DNA of 64,000 nt from Bradyrhizobium sp. CCBAU 53340. Its GTDB lineage: Bacteria > Pseudomonadota > Alphaproteobacteria > Rhizobiales > Xanthobacteraceae. Location of the stretch: the NCBI RefSeq assembly GCF_015291645.1, contig NZ_CP030055.1:4836001-4900000 (forward strand). The letters run 5' to 3'. A program made the translations under genes and the position numbers. Below, in pieces: positions 44,368 through 52,603 of the stretch. The notes under the pieces are model-generated. The model worked only from the letters and a program-made list of their open reading frames with translations. It was not told the DNA's origin and did not search any database. Within the stretch, counting starts at the first letter, position 1. Each line of letters opens with the position of its first letter.

Positions 44368-46110
44368 GTGACATCCTTTGGACGCGTGATTTCGGTACGC
44401 GGATCGCTCGCCCGGGTCGGGCTTCTGGCGGCAAGCCAGATGCCGATCTCGGAGGTTCGGGCCACCGTTGGCCGCTTCGTCAGCATCCGCTGCGCCAGCT
44501 CGGTCATCGTCGCCATGATCACCGAGGTCTCCTGCGAGAATTTGTCGAGCAGCGACAATTACATCGCCATCGCCTCGGTCGACCTGCTCGGCGAGATCCT
44601 CAACGCCGCCGACAAGGCCAAATTCCAGCGCGGCGTCACCAATTACCCGACCATCGGCGATGCCGTGGACCTGATTACCAGCCAGGAGCTGCGCACGATC
44701 TACGCGCCAACCGGGTCGGACCAGATCAATGTCGGCTTCCTGCAGCAGGACCGGTCGGTGATCGCCTATGTCGACGTCGAGGAAATGCTGTCCAAGCATT
44801 TTGCCGTACTAGGATCGACCGGTGTCGGTAAATCGACCGGCGTGTCGCTGCTGCTCAACGAGATCCTGAAGGCGCGGCCGAACCTGCGCATCTTCCTGCT
44901 CGACGTGCACAACGAATATGGCCGCTGCTTCGGCGACCGCGCGCTGGTGCTCAACCCGCGAAACCTGAAGCTGCCGTTCTGGCTGTTCAACTTCGAGGAA
45001 ATCGTCGACGTGCTGTTCGGCGGCCGCGCCGGCGTCCCCGAGGAGCTCGACATCCTCGCCGAGGTGATCCCGCTCGCCAAAGGGCTCTACACCCAATACC
45101 AGAACGCCGACCGCATTGGTCTGAAGCGTATCGATCCCAAGCAGGTCGGCTACACCGTCGACACGCCGGTGCCGTACCGCCTGGTCGATTTGATGTCGCT
45201 GATCGACGAGCGCATGGGCAAGCTGGAAAACCGCTCCTCGCGCATCGTCTATCACAAGCTGATTTCGCGCATCGAGGCCGTGCGCAACGACCCGCGCTAC
45301 GCCTTCATGTTCGACAACGCCAATGTCGGCGGCGATACCATGGCCGAGGTGATCAGCCATCTGTTCCGCCTGCCCGCCAACGGCAAGCCGATGACGGTGA
45401 TGCAGCTCGCCGGCTTCCCGGCCGAGGTCATCGATTCCGTCGTATCCGTGCTCTGCCGCATGGCCTTCGACTTCGGCCTGTGGAGCGACGGCGTCTCGCC
45501 GCTGCTGTTCGTCTGCGAGGAGGCGCACCGCTACGCCTCCGCCGACCGCAATGTCGGCTTCGGCCCGACCCGCAAGGCGGTCTCGCGCATCGCCAAGGAA
45601 GGCCGTAAATACGGCGTCTATCTCGGCCTGATCACGCAGCGGCCGGCCGAGCTCGACGCCACCATCATCTCCCAGTGCAACACGCTGTTCACGATGCGTC
45701 TTGCCAACGACCGCGACCAGGCGTTGCTGCGCGCCGCGGTGTCGGATGCGGCCGCGAACCTCCTGTCCTTCGTGCCGTCACTGGGCACCCGCGAGGTGCT
45801 GGCATTCGGCGAAGGCGTCGCGCTGCCGACGCGGCTGCGCTTCAAGGAGGTGCCGCCGCACCAGCTTCCGCGCGGCGAAGCCACCATCGCGAGCGTGCCC
45901 TCGATCAACGCCGGGCACGACATGCATTTCGTCAGTGCCGTGCTGGAACGTTGGCGCGGCGCGACATCGAATCGCGACTCGGCGCCGAACGACCCGATAT
46001 TCTCGGCGCCGCCGGCCAAGACGCTGGCGCCGGCCGAGACGCCGATGCTGCAGCCCTCGATGGGCCTAGATCCCGACCGCTTCTCGCTGCTGAAGAAGCC
46101 GCTGCGGTAA
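44368..46110 (+). CDS. HerA-like ATPase (HAS-barrel, DUF87)
   Basis: The 580-residue protein has an N-terminal beta-rich HAS-barrel-like segment, Walker A GSTGVGKSTG near residue 150, and a Walker B-like LLFVCEEAHRYA with the glutamate pair typical of HerA/FtsK motors. It continues with RKAVSRIAKEGRKYGVYLGL and ITQRPAELD. HerA proteins are hexameric DNA-pumping ATPases, usually paired with NurA nuclease or with SIR2-like effectors. No such partner is adjacent, so it is a stand-alone chromosomal HerA of the kind common in alphaproteobacteria. Confidence 0.88.
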   Translation: MTSFGRVISVRGSLARVGLLAASQMPISEVRATVGRFVSIRCASSVIVAMITEVSCENLSSSDNYIAIASVDLLGEILNAADKAKFQRGVTNYPTIGDAVDLITSQELRTIYAPTGSDQINVGFLQQDRSVIAYVDVEEMLSKHFAVLGSTGVGKSTGVSLLLNEILKARPNLRIFLLDVHNEYGRCFGDRALVLNPRNLKLPFWLFNFEEIVDVLFGGRAGVPEELDILAEVIPLAKGLYTQYQNADRIGLKRIDPKQVGYTVDTPVPYRLVDLMSLIDERMGKLENRSSRIVYHKLISRIEAVRNDPRYAFMFDNANVGGDTMAEVISHLFRLPANGKPMTVMQLAGFPAEVIDSVVSVLCRMAFDFGLWSDGVSPLLFVCEEAHRYASADRNVGFGPTRKAVSRIAKEGRKYGVYLGLITQRPAELDATIISQCNTLFTMRLANDRDQALLRAAVSDAAANLLSFVPSLGTREVLAFGEGVALPTRLRFKEVPPHQLPRGEATIASVPSINAGHDMHFVSAVLERWRGATSNRDSAPNDPIFSAPPAKTLAPAETPMLQPSMGLDPDRFSLLKKPLR

Positions 46111-46114
46111 CTCT

Positions 46115-46279
46115 CGTGTCCCGGACGCGCTGCAACGCTCTTTCGTTGCTGCGCAGAGCCGGGACCCACGCCACAATCACCGCACTCTCGGAAACATGGG
46201 CCCCGGCTCTGCAGCGCACCGTTCGCTGGACGATGCTCCGCATCGCCAGGAAAGCGCTGCGCTGCGTCCGGGGCACGAG
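46115..46279. repeat. Palindromic intergenic repeat with CGTGTCCCGGACGCG ends
   Basis: CGTGTCCCGGACGCGCTGC at the left is mirrored by CTGCGTCCGGGGCACGAG at the right. Inside, GAGCCGGGACCCACG and TGGGCCCCGGCTC form a second stem. The whole element folds as a long imperfect hairpin in the gap after the HerA-like gene. The family is frequent between Bradyrhizobium genes (recognised from memory). Confidence 0.7.
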
Positions 46280-46340
46280 TGCGACAGATTGAGCCCACCC
46301 CCCGCATCGACTATGGTTTCCCGCCCCCAAGCCGGAATCC

Positions 46341-46949
46341 ATGCCCATGACAAAGCCTGCGCAACGCTTCCAAGCCCCCGCCATCGACAGCCTGCCAGAC
46401 GACATCCGCACGCGCCTGCTCGCCGTTCAGGAAAAGAGCGGCTTCGTGCCCAACGTGTTCCTGACGCTGGCCTACCGGCCTGACGAGTTCCGGGCCTTCT
46501 TCGCCTATCACGACGCGCTGATGGAGAAGGACAGCGGGCTGACCAAGGCCGAGCGCGAGATGATCGTGGTGACGACCTCGGCCGCCAACCAGTGCCAGTA
46601 TTGCGTGATCGCCCATGGCGCGATCCTGCGCATCCGCGCCAAGAATCCGCTGATCGCCGACCAGGTCGCGGTGAACTATCGCAAGGCCGACATCACGCCG
46701 CGGCAGAAGGCGATGCTCGATTTCGCCATGAAGATTTCGGCGGACGCGCAGCGAATCTCCGAGGAGGATTTCGCAAGCCTCGCCCCGCACGGCTTCAGCG
46801 ACGACGACATCTGGGACATCGCCGCGATCTCCGCCTTCTTTGCGCTGTCGAACCGATTGGCGAATTTCACCGGCATGCGGCCCAATGACGAATTCTATCT
46901 GATGGGACGCCTGCCCAAGACTGAAAAGACCAAGACTGACAAGAAATGA
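46341..46949 (+). CDS. AhpD-like carboxymuconolactone-decarboxylase-family protein (peroxidase-related)
   Basis: The 202-residue protein has the AhpD-type redox motif ECxxC-like stretch NQCQYCVIAHGAILR (CxxC followed by His) in a helical domain, with the peroxidase-related family opening of about 50 residues (KSGFVPNVFLTLAYRPDEFR). Such proteins act as alkylhydroperoxide-linked reductases or unassigned thiol enzymes. The end overlaps the MgtC-like gene by four bases. Confidence 0.85.
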   Translation: MPMTKPAQRFQAPAIDSLPDDIRTRLLAVQEKSGFVPNVFLTLAYRPDEFRAFFAYHDALMEKDSGLTKAEREMIVVTTSAANQCQYCVIAHGAILRIRAKNPLIADQVAVNYRKADITPRQKAMLDFAMKISADAQRISEEDFASLAPHGFSDDDIWDIAAISAFFALSNRLANFTGMRPNDEFYLMGRLPKTEKTKTDKK

Positions 46950-47443
46950 CGGAACTCGACTGGCCCGAAATCCTGCTGCGCCTCGGTGTTGCGACGCTCG
47001 CCGGCAGCGCGATCGGACTGAACCGCGACCTGCAGGGCAAGCCGATCGGGCTGAAGACGCTCGGCATTGTCGGCCTCTCCACCGCGACCGTGGTGCTGCT
47101 GGGGCTGCAACTCGCCGATCCCGGCAAGGTCGTCGATGCCACGAGCCGGGTGATCCAGGGCATCCTCACCGGCATCGGCTTCCTCGGCGCCGGCGTCATC
47201 GTCCACGAAAGCCGGGGCTTTCGCGTGCGCGGCCTCACCAGCGCCGCCTGCACCTTCCTTGCCGCCTGCCTCGGCATCGTCTGCGGCGCTGGTCAATGGA
47301 AGATCGTTGCGGTCTCGCTGGGCTTGGCGTTCGTGCTCCTCACGGTCGGCCGACGCATCGAGCACCACGTGCACCGCATGCTCGGCGGCAAGGATGAGTC
47401 GCACGAGGCGCAGACGCCGCCTGGCGAGCGTCGGCAAACCTGA
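46946..47443 (+). CDS. MgtC/SapB family membrane protein
   Basis: The 165-residue protein has four hydrophobic helices and the family pattern RLGVATLAGSAIGLNRDLQG and GILTGIGFLGAGVIVHES, followed by GLTSAACTFLAACLGIVCGA. MgtC-type proteins are linked to magnesium limitation, acid stress and intracellular survival. It overlaps the AhpD-like gene in ATGA and is probably co-transcribed. The tail is short and hydrophilic, without the ACT domain of long MgtC proteins. Confidence 0.9.
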   Translation: MTELDWPEILLRLGVATLAGSAIGLNRDLQGKPIGLKTLGIVGLSTATVVLLGLQLADPGKVVDATSRVIQGILTGIGFLGAGVIVHESRGFRVRGLTSAACTFLAACLGIVCGAGQWKIVAVSLGLAFVLLTVGRRIEHHVHRMLGGKDESHEAQTPPGERRQT

Positions 47444-47534
47444 CGCATGATCCGGAAACGTATGAAGCGCAGATAATTGCTGCGAAAAATCCGCAACCGG
47501 CGGTCCCGCGACCGTTCGCACCTCAAGAGGAATG

Positions 47535-48197
47535 ATGGATAGCAGAGCACACGAGCCCGGCGAGGTGACGTTCGACTTCCGCGAGCTGTCGGCGCGCGAC
47601 AAATACAAGCTGTTGATCGGCACGGTCGTGCCGCGGCCGATCGCGCTGGTGACGACGGTCGATCCGCAAGGGCGGATCAACGCGGCGCCGTTCAGCTTCT
47701 TCAATTGCCTCTCGGCTGATCCGCCGATCCTCGCGCTCGGCGTCGAGAACCATCCGGACATGCGGTTCAAGGACACCGGTCTCAACATTCGCCTGACCGA
47801 GGTCTTCACCGTCAACATCGTCTCGCATGCGATTGCCGAGGCGATGCATGTCTGTGCGGTGCCGTTCGCGCCGGAGCACGATGAGTTGAAGGCCGCGGGC
47901 CTGACCGCGATGCCGGGCAAGACCGTGGCCTCGCCCTGGATCAAGGAAGCGCCGGCCGCGTTCGAGTGCCGCCGCCATGTCACCCTCGAACTCGGCAAGT
48001 CGCGCCAGATCATCCTGGGCGAGATCTTGTTCGCGCATTATCACGCCGACGTCGTCGATGCCGATCGCCTGCATATCGATCCGGCCCGCCTCGACGCCAT
48101 CGCCAGGCTTGGTGGCAGCACCTGTTCCACCATTCGCGATCGTTTCGACATGGAGACGCCAACGCTCGACGACTATTGGAGCCAGCGGCAGCCGTAA
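47535..48197 (+). CDS. Flavin reductase-like FMN-binding protein (DIM6/NTAB family)
   Basis: The 220-residue protein has the FMN split-barrel pattern IGTVVPRPIALVTTVDPQGR and NAAPFSFFNCLSADPPILAL. The ATG at 47535 is better placed after the AGAGG site than the one at 47532. Such proteins reduce flavin or use it as bound cofactor. A short partial copy of the GCATGATCCGGAAA repeat lies just upstream (near 47445). No partner monooxygenase is adjacent. Confidence 0.85.
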   Translation: MDSRAHEPGEVTFDFRELSARDKYKLLIGTVVPRPIALVTTVDPQGRINAAPFSFFNCLSADPPILALGVENHPDMRFKDTGLNIRLTEVFTVNIVSHAIAEAMHVCAVPFAPEHDELKAAGLTAMPGKTVASPWIKEAPAAFECRRHVTLELGKSRQIILGEILFAHYHADVVDADRLHIDPARLDAIARLGGSTCSTIRDRFDMETPTLDDYWSQRQP

Positions 48198-48227
48198 GCA
48201 CTTGTGCGCCAAGGGCGCGTCGAAACC

Positions 48228-48425
48228 TCAGGACGTATGTCCGTCGAAATCGCCCGCGGCCGGCGTCTTCTTGGCGCGCTGCGAGGTCATCCTGGCCGGA
48301 TCCGGCTGGCCGGGAACACCGCGCGGTCCCAATTGCGCGCGCTGCAGATCGTCCTCGGAGAATGGCGGCTCGACGCCATTGGGTTCGGTTCGGCGTACGG
48401 CATGGATATCGTCGTGCCTGTTCAT
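48228..48425 (-). CDS. Small hypothetical hydrophilic protein, 65 residues
   Basis: The ATG at 48425 follows CAGGAG at good distance. The product begins MNRHDDIHAVRRTEPNG and is charged and probably disordered, with no hydrophobic segment. Its start overlaps the stop of the 47-residue gene upstream in ATGA, which supports both as genes. A longer in-frame start at 48602 would overlap that gene and lacks support. Confidence 0.55.
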   Translation of the reverse strand: MNRHDDIHAVRRTEPNGVEPPFSEDDLQRAQLGPRGVPGQPDPARMTSQRAKKTPAAGDFDGHTS

Positions 48426-48565
48426 GCTGTGCTCCTGTTGCATATCGCGGCGCGTTCGGCCTGTTGAAGCCAGTGCTGCTTCCGCACAGGTTCCTGCACG
48501 GCCTGTTCGAGGCATGCCCGGGCTCGTCTCAGGCGCTCTTCGCGCTGCTTGTCGGAATTCCGCAT
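48422..48565 (-). CDS. 47-residue helical small protein
   Basis: From the ATG at 48565, preceded by GGACGGAG, the frame runs to TGA at 48422-48424 and overlaps the next gene in ATGA. The product has the pattern ARACLEQAVQEP followed by KQHWLQQAERAA, similar to the 66-residue protein at 52403-52603 (AACREQAASDP, DYWVDETIKWLELA). Two members of one family plus coupled translation argue that it is real. Function unknown. Confidence 0.5.
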   Translation of the reverse strand: MRNSDKQREERLRRARACLEQAVQEPVRKQHWLQQAERAAICNRSTA

Positions 48566-48696
48566 GGCCTCGCTCCGTCCTGGCACTGCGAGAGCCGATC
48601 AATATTCAATCAAGACCCCATGCCGACGTTCCCTGGCCGGCGCCGGAAGCAGACGAGGTGGAACCTGTCGCCAATCGTCATGACCGGCCGGCGTTC

Positions 48697-48897
48697 CTAA
48701 GTCGGAGGCCGCAGGCCCGGCGACGTCATCCAGTCGTCGAGATGCGCCGTGGTGTCGGCGTTGCGCGCTGTCTTCAAGAGTTGATCTCGCTCCACGCCCG
48801 GTGGCAGCGCTTGAGCGCGCTCACGCAGCTCGGCGGCGAACCTCGCCAGTCGTTCCTGGAGTGTCTCGGTCTGTTTGAAGCGACGCCTGTGTTTCAT
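48697..48897 (-). CDS. Small protein of the LPxGxER family (copy A)
   Basis: This 66-residue basic helical protein has LQERLARFAAELRERAQAL, then PPGVERDQLLKTAR and a tail WMTSPGLRPP. Copies B (52600-52803) and C (54089-54289) share the order RL-x2-xA, LPxG, LL-x-KAR and W/M-L-SP. The ATG at 48897 is chosen because it aligns with the starts of the other copies. A Crp/Fnr-like box lies 60 bases upstream. Confidence 0.65.
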   Translation of the reverse strand: MKHRRRFKQTETLQERLARFAAELRERAQALPPGVERDQLLKTARNADTTAHLDDWMTSPGLRPPT

Positions 48898-48957
48898 GTC
48901 GCACCCCATCCGATCCGGATCCGGGCTCGACGCTAACGCCAATCGGCGAGGCGTTCT

Positions 48958-48971
48958 GCAACATAGGTTAT
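48958..48971. promoter_or_regulatory. 14-bp inverted repeat, box 1 of the Crp/Fnr-like set
   Basis: GCAAC-ATAG-GTTAT, or ATAAC-CTAT-GTTGC on the other strand. The 5-4-5 layout is that of Crp/Fnr operators but the half-site is not TTGAT or TGTGA. It lies between the copy A gene (60 bases from its start) and the first DUF6894 gene. Confidence 0.45.
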
Positions 48972-48998
48972 GACCGCAGGCGATTTAGTCGCGACCGG

Positions 48999-49232
48999 TC
49001 AGCCCTGGCTTGCCCGAATCGAAATCTGGAAGACGCGCGCGCCGTCTTCCGTCTGGACCTCCAGCCGCCAATCATCGTCCGGCTGCAAATCACCATCGAG
49101 GTCGCGCAGGCTGTCGCCGGCATACCGCGTCGCAATTTCCCACGCCGCACGCCGGTCCGGAAGTTCCTGGCCAAGATCGTCGCGGTCGTTCAACCGATTG
49201 CCGCTACAAACGTTGAAGTAGAATCTGGGCAT
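48999..49232 (-). CDS. DUF6894-type small protein (copy 1)
   Basis: The 77-residue protein opens MPRFYFNVCSGNRLNDRDD and has GQELPDRRAAWEIATRYAGD, the pattern of short Bradyrhizobium proteins grouped as DUF6894. Copies 2 and 3 follow at 51880 and 52944. The second of two in-frame ATGs is chosen because MPRF matches copy 3. Box 2 of the palindrome set lies 35 bases upstream. The family function is unknown. Confidence 0.7.
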   Translation of the reverse strand: MPRFYFNVCSGNRLNDRDDLGQELPDRRAAWEIATRYAGDSLRDLDGDLQPDDDWRLEVQTEDGARVFQISIRASQG

Positions 49233-49267
49233 TACCAATCCCCGTCGCGGGAACCCTGACGGGTAAA

Positions 49268-49281
49268 GTAACCCATGTTAA
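49268..49281. promoter_or_regulatory. 14-bp inverted repeat, box 2 of the Crp/Fnr-like set
   Basis: GTAAC-CCAT-GTTAA lies between the divergent DUF6894 copy 1 gene (35 bases from its start) and the histidine kinase gene (61 bases from its start), and could serve either. Confidence 0.5.
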
Positions 49282-49342
49282 TTTCGTTCCTATCGGCCCT
49301 GCTAGTTTTGCGCTCCGGTAGGCGGCCGCGGAGTACCATCGG

Positions 49343-50638
49343 ATGACGACAGGCGGTAGCGTTCCCGCAAACGATCCGCTCCGACAGGAGATCGCGGACC
49401 AGCGCGCGGAGACCGCGACGCTTCGGGAGAACGCGCGAACCTCGGAGCGGAACGAGGGCTGGCTGACCGCGCAAAAGGATACGTTTCAGGCGGCCATGAA
49501 TGGCGCGCCGCTGGAGACCTCGCTCGCCATCATGATCCGCACCGTCATCGCCCAGGCGGACGGCGAGCCGCGCTGCGCCTTCTACATCAACACCGGCAAC
49601 GGCGGGCTTCACCACCTGGTCGGAGTGCCCGAAACCGACGCGGACCGTGTTCGCGACTTCGAGAAATCGCTGGAGTCGCTGACTTACGGACCGGCCGCCG
49701 CGAACGAAGCGCCGGTGATCACGCCTGACGTGCTCGACGAGCCCCGCTGGCAGCCCTGGACGTGGCTCGCCAAGGAGCAGGGCTATCGCGCCTGCTGGTC
49801 GTTTCCCGTCGAAACGACGTCGGGTCGTCTCGTCGGCTTTTTTGCGATGTATTTCAGCGAGCCCCGACAGCCTTCGCAGCCGGACCTCGATCGGGCGGAG
49901 GCGCTGACGCAGACCGCCGCCATCATCATTTCCCGGCATCAGGAGGCCGAGGAGCGGACGCGGGCTGAAGAGGCCCTCAGGGCGAGCGAGGCGAGGCAGA
50001 ACCTGCTGATCTCCGAGCTTCAACATCGTGTCCGCAACATCCTGGCGACCGTGCGCGCGATCGCCAGCCGCACCGGGCGGAATTACCGCTCCGTTGCCGA
50101 TTTCCAGGCCCATTTCGACGGGCGCCTCTCCGCGCTCGGCCGCACCCAGAGCGTTTTGACCCGCACACCCGGCACCGGCGCCGACCTGGAAAATCTCGTT
50201 CGCCAAGAGCTCGTCGCGCAAGCTGCGCCCGAGCAGCAGATCGCGCTCGCCGGCTCTCCCATTCGCCTGCCGCCGAAGGCCGCCGAGGTGGTCACGCTGG
50301 CGGTGCACGAGCTTGCGACCAATTCGGTGAAGTACGGCGCCCTCGCCCAGCAGCGCGCCCTGATCAACATCGCCTGGACCGTCGCCGAGCGCGACGGTGA
50401 AACCTGGCTTTCGATCGGATGGAGCGAGAGCGCCGTGCGCATGCCGAAAACGAAGCCGACACGGCAGGGCTTCGGCACCGAACTGATCACCCGCCGTATC
50501 CCGCACGAGCTGCACGGAGAAGGATCGATCGTGTTCGCCAAGGACGGCCTCCGCGCGAACATCTCGTTCCCGCTCCGGGAGGCACACAGCGCGCTCGAGA
50601 CGGGCTTTGCCCTGCCGCCGGAGGGACCGACCTCGTGA
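49343..50638 (+). CDS. HWE-family sensor histidine kinase with GAF domain
   Basis: The 431-residue soluble kinase has a GAF-like sensor (about residues 50-200), a dimerisation helix with the phospho-accepting His228 in LLISELQHRVRNILATV, an N-box VTLAVHELATNSVKYGAL and a G-box GFGTELITRRI. The HRxRN and HELxTN forms are of the HWE/HisKA_2 class typical of rhizobia. It has no membrane segment, so it senses a cytosolic signal. A receiver gene overlaps its stop by three bases. Confidence 0.9.
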   Translation: MTTGGSVPANDPLRQEIADQRAETATLRENARTSERNEGWLTAQKDTFQAAMNGAPLETSLAIMIRTVIAQADGEPRCAFYINTGNGGLHHLVGVPETDADRVRDFEKSLESLTYGPAAANEAPVITPDVLDEPRWQPWTWLAKEQGYRACWSFPVETTSGRLVGFFAMYFSEPRQPSQPDLDRAEALTQTAAIIISRHQEAEERTRAEEALRASEARQNLLISELQHRVRNILATVRAIASRTGRNYRSVADFQAHFDGRLSALGRTQSVLTRTPGTGADLENLVRQELVAQAAPEQQIALAGSPIRLPPKAAEVVTLAVHELATNSVKYGALAQQRALINIAWTVAERDGETWLSIGWSESAVRMPKTKPTRQGFGTELITRRIPHELHGEGSIVFAKDGLRANISFPLREAHSALETGFALPPEGPTS

Positions 50639-51018
50639 GCAAGACACCGCAGGACCTGCTGGCAGGACTGACCGTTCTCCTGGTCGAAGACGAATTCTAC
50701 CAGGCCGCGGAAGCCCAGGATGCGTTCGTGCGCGCCGGTGCCACCGTCCAGGGCCCGTTCAGCACCGCCGCGGCGGCCATGCACGAACTCGAGCAGGCGC
50801 GGCCGGATTGCGCGGTCATCGACATCAATCTCGGCACTGGGCCCGAATTCGATCTTGCGCGCGAGCTGAAGACGCGGGGCATCCCGACCGTCTTCGTCAG
50901 CGGCTATCACGCCGCGATAATTCCCGAGGATCTGCGCGACCTTCCTTATCTCGGCAAGCCCGCGGAAACTCCGGCGCTGATCAACGCCGTCCGCGCGCTC
51001 GTGCCAACAGGCAGGTGA
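50635..51018 (+). CDS. Single-domain response regulator
   Basis: The GTG at 50635 overlaps the kinase stop (GTGA) and gives a 127-residue receiver: acidic pair at VLLVEDEF, phospho-accepting Asp63 in CAVIDINLG and the conserved Lys in YLGKPAE. No output domain follows, so it probably relays phosphate to another protein, as in HWE systems of the general stress response. It converges with the first Crp/Fnr gene after five bases. Confidence 0.85.
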   Translation: MSKTPQDLLAGLTVLLVEDEFYQAAEAQDAFVRAGATVQGPFSTAAAAMHELEQARPDCAVIDINLGTGPEFDLARELKTRGIPTVFVSGYHAAIIPEDLRDLPYLGKPAETPALINAVRALVPTGR

Positions 51019-51023
51019 GCGCG

Positions 51024-51761
51024 TCACTCAATGGCGTCGAGCTGCCTGCCCTCGCGTTCCATGTGAAGATAGTTCGGGTTGAACAGGCCGGTGTCCATCA
51101 GCCGCTCCAGGCTCGGCACCGTCAGCATCTTGCCCTTCAAGACGATGAGCCCCTCCGTGCGCAGCTCCTGCAGGGTGCGGTTGACGTGAACCTTGGACAG
51201 TCCCGTCGCGTCGGCAAGGTCGGCTTGCGTCAGCGGAAATTCGCAGCTGGTGCCGTCGGTCAGGCCGCCAAGGCGAAGTCGGAAGAAGATCTCGCAGAGC
51301 AGATGCGCCATCCGCTCGGAGGCGGTGCGCTGACCGAGATTCATCGTCCACTCGCGCTGGATCGCCGCGTTGACCAGCGTCTCCCACCACAGGGCGGTGG
51401 CGATGCGGGGATAGCCGGCGCTGATCTCGTCGAAGAATTCGCGCGCAAGATCGGCGATCGTGACCGGCGTGATGGTGCCGATCGAATGGTCCATCTCCTT
51501 CAGGATAAACACGTTGAGATCGCACAGGTCGCCGGGCAGGAAGAACGACATGATCTGGCGTCGCCCGTCGGCCAGCTGCTTGTAGCGGCAGGCCCAGCCC
51601 GACAGGATCAGGTGCACGTCCCGGGGGCGATCGCCCTCGGCGGTAATGTCGACGCGGGCATTGAACTTGCGCACCCGCTCCGACGCGGCGCGGATGAGCA
51701 TCGCCCGGTCGCTGGCCGACAGACGCACGAATTGTTCGAGCTTTCGGATCAACGGGCTCAC
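51024..51761 (-). CDS. Crp/Fnr-family regulator (1)
   Basis: The GTG at 51761 follows GGAAGG and gives 245 residues; the in-frame TTG at 51809 has no such site. A cyclic-nucleotide-type beta barrel (residues about 25-120) is followed by a dimer helix and a helix-turn-helix DLADATGLSKVHVNRTLQEL. There is no N-terminal cysteine set, so it is not an Fe-S oxygen sensor. The recognition helix differs from the E-SR form of Crp or Fnr. Box 3 lies 47 bases upstream. Confidence 0.88.
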   Translation of the reverse strand: MSPLIRKLEQFVRLSASDRAMLIRAASERVRKFNARVDITAEGDRPRDVHLILSGWACRYKQLADGRRQIMSFFLPGDLCDLNVFILKEMDHSIGTITPVTIADLAREFFDEISAGYPRIATALWWETLVNAAIQREWTMNLGQRTASERMAHLLCEIFFRLRLGGLTDGTSCEFPLTQADLADATGLSKVHVNRTLQELRTEGLIVLKGKMLTVPSLERLMDTGLFNPNYLHMEREGRQLDAIE

Positions 51762-51808
51762 GGGCTTGACCTTCCGTGCGATAAGCCGGGTCCGAGCCGG
51801 GCCCACCA

Positions 51809-51822
51809 ATAACCTATGTTAC
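51809..51822. promoter_or_regulatory. 14-bp inverted repeat, box 3 of the Crp/Fnr-like set
   Basis: ATAAC-CTAT-GTTAC: four of the five arm positions pair. It is 47 bases ahead of the GTG start of Crp/Fnr regulator 1, which suggests autoregulation. The core AACCTATGTT is identical to that of box 1 read on the other strand. Confidence 0.55.
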
Positions 51823-51879
51823 TTTTCCGATGGGGGGCCGGCAATCAGGAGGATATTTCGTGCCGGGAGGGATGGCCAG

Positions 51880-52110
51880 CTACCGGCCATTCTCCTTTTT
51901 CGGATCAATCTCGACGCGAAAGACCTCGGCTCCGTTCGCGGCCCTCACCGATATCCCGTAGCCCCGGCCCACCAGCTGGGGCCGCGTTTCCCGGACTTCC
52001 TGCGCCAGGTCGCGCGCCACGTTCCTCGCCTGATCGTCGTCGGCGAGCAGCGCACCGCCGGCGTCGGTGACGCTGTTGGTGTCGACCAGGTCGAAATGAT
52101 ATCGGCGCAT
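51880..52110 (-). CDS. DUF6894-type small protein (copy 2)
   Basis: The 76-residue protein opens MRRYHFDLVDTNSVTDAGG and continues with ARDLAQEVRE and GAEVFRVEID. The order matches copies 1 and 3: aromatic N-terminal strand, acidic loop, central helix, C-terminal strand with V-F-R/Q-I. It is transcribed towards Crp/Fnr regulator 1 on the same strand. Confidence 0.68.
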   Translation of the reverse strand: MRRYHFDLVDTNSVTDAGGALLADDDQARNVARDLAQEVRETRPQLVGRGYGISVRAANGAEVFRVEIDPKKENGR

Positions 52111-52265
52111 TGCTCATGACCCCCTCGGAAAAATGGACGGCCCCGGTCGCTACGCAGGTACTGTGCCGGGACCGCCGCTGAAGGTGCGACCGGCAGGCCG
52201 GGTGGAAAGCCAGCCGCACATGACCGACGCCAGCGTGAGGTTGACGTTCCTATTTTTCGCCGGGG

Positions 52266-52279
52266 TTAGCTTACGTTAA
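52266..52279. promoter_or_regulatory. 14-bp inverted repeat, box 4 of the Crp/Fnr-like set
   Basis: TTAGC-TTAC-GTTAA is the most degenerate member of the set. It lies 53 bases ahead of the 29-residue membrane ORF and 155 bases ahead of DUF6894 copy 2 on the other strand. Confidence 0.4.
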
Positions 52280-52332
52280 CGACCGGCACCGCAGGCGTCG
52301 TCATTCTCGTCTTTCCGGATGGGGGATGCGCA

Positions 52333-52422
52333 ATGTCCTGGTTTCAGCAGCTCTGCTTCGTCGCCGCCGCAACTGGAATGATCATCCTCGTGGCCGCCAG
52401 CGTCACGCTGCTGATGTCTTGA
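52333..52422 (+). CDS. 29-residue single-helix membrane microprotein
   Basis: The ATG at 52333 follows GGGGG(A) and opens a 30-codon frame: MSWFQQLCFVAAATG, then MIILVAASVTLLMS and stop. Nearly the whole product is one hydrophobic helix. It is preceded at 53 bases by box 4, at the same distance seen for other genes of the set. It overlaps the end of the convergent small gene at 52403 by 20 bases. Chance cannot be excluded for an ORF this short. Confidence 0.4.
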   Translation: MSWFQQLCFVAAATGMIILVAASVTLLMS

Positions 52423-52603
52423 TCGGTATGCTGGGGCGCATTTCGACGGTCACGACGACTTGGCTTGCCGGCGCATGCGCGAGCTCCAGCCATTTGATCG
52501 TTTCATCGACCCAATAGTCGTGATTGAGAGGATCAGAAGCGGCCTGTTCGCGGCAGGCGGCCGCTTGCATCAGGCAGGCCGCCCTGCGATCCACGGCGGT
52601 CAC
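52403..52603 (-). CDS. 66-residue helical small protein
   Basis: The GTG at 52603 overlaps the stop of LPxGxER copy B in GTGA. The product has RRAACLMQAAACREQAASDP, then DYWVDETIKWLELAHAP, a pattern of short helical Bradyrhizobium proteins with ...CREQA...DP...YW...E..W..LA. It resembles the 47-residue protein at 48422-48565. Function unknown. Confidence 0.55.
   Translation of the reverse strand: MTAVDRRAACLMQAAACREQAASDPLNHDYWVDETIKWLELAHAPASQVVVTVEMRPSIPIKTSAA

Noticed and set aside
44274..44558. Minus-strand frame of 94 codons overlapping the HerA start
   Set aside because: It covers the coding start of the HerA-like gene and the inverted repeat; no similarity, signal or ribosome-binding site supports it.
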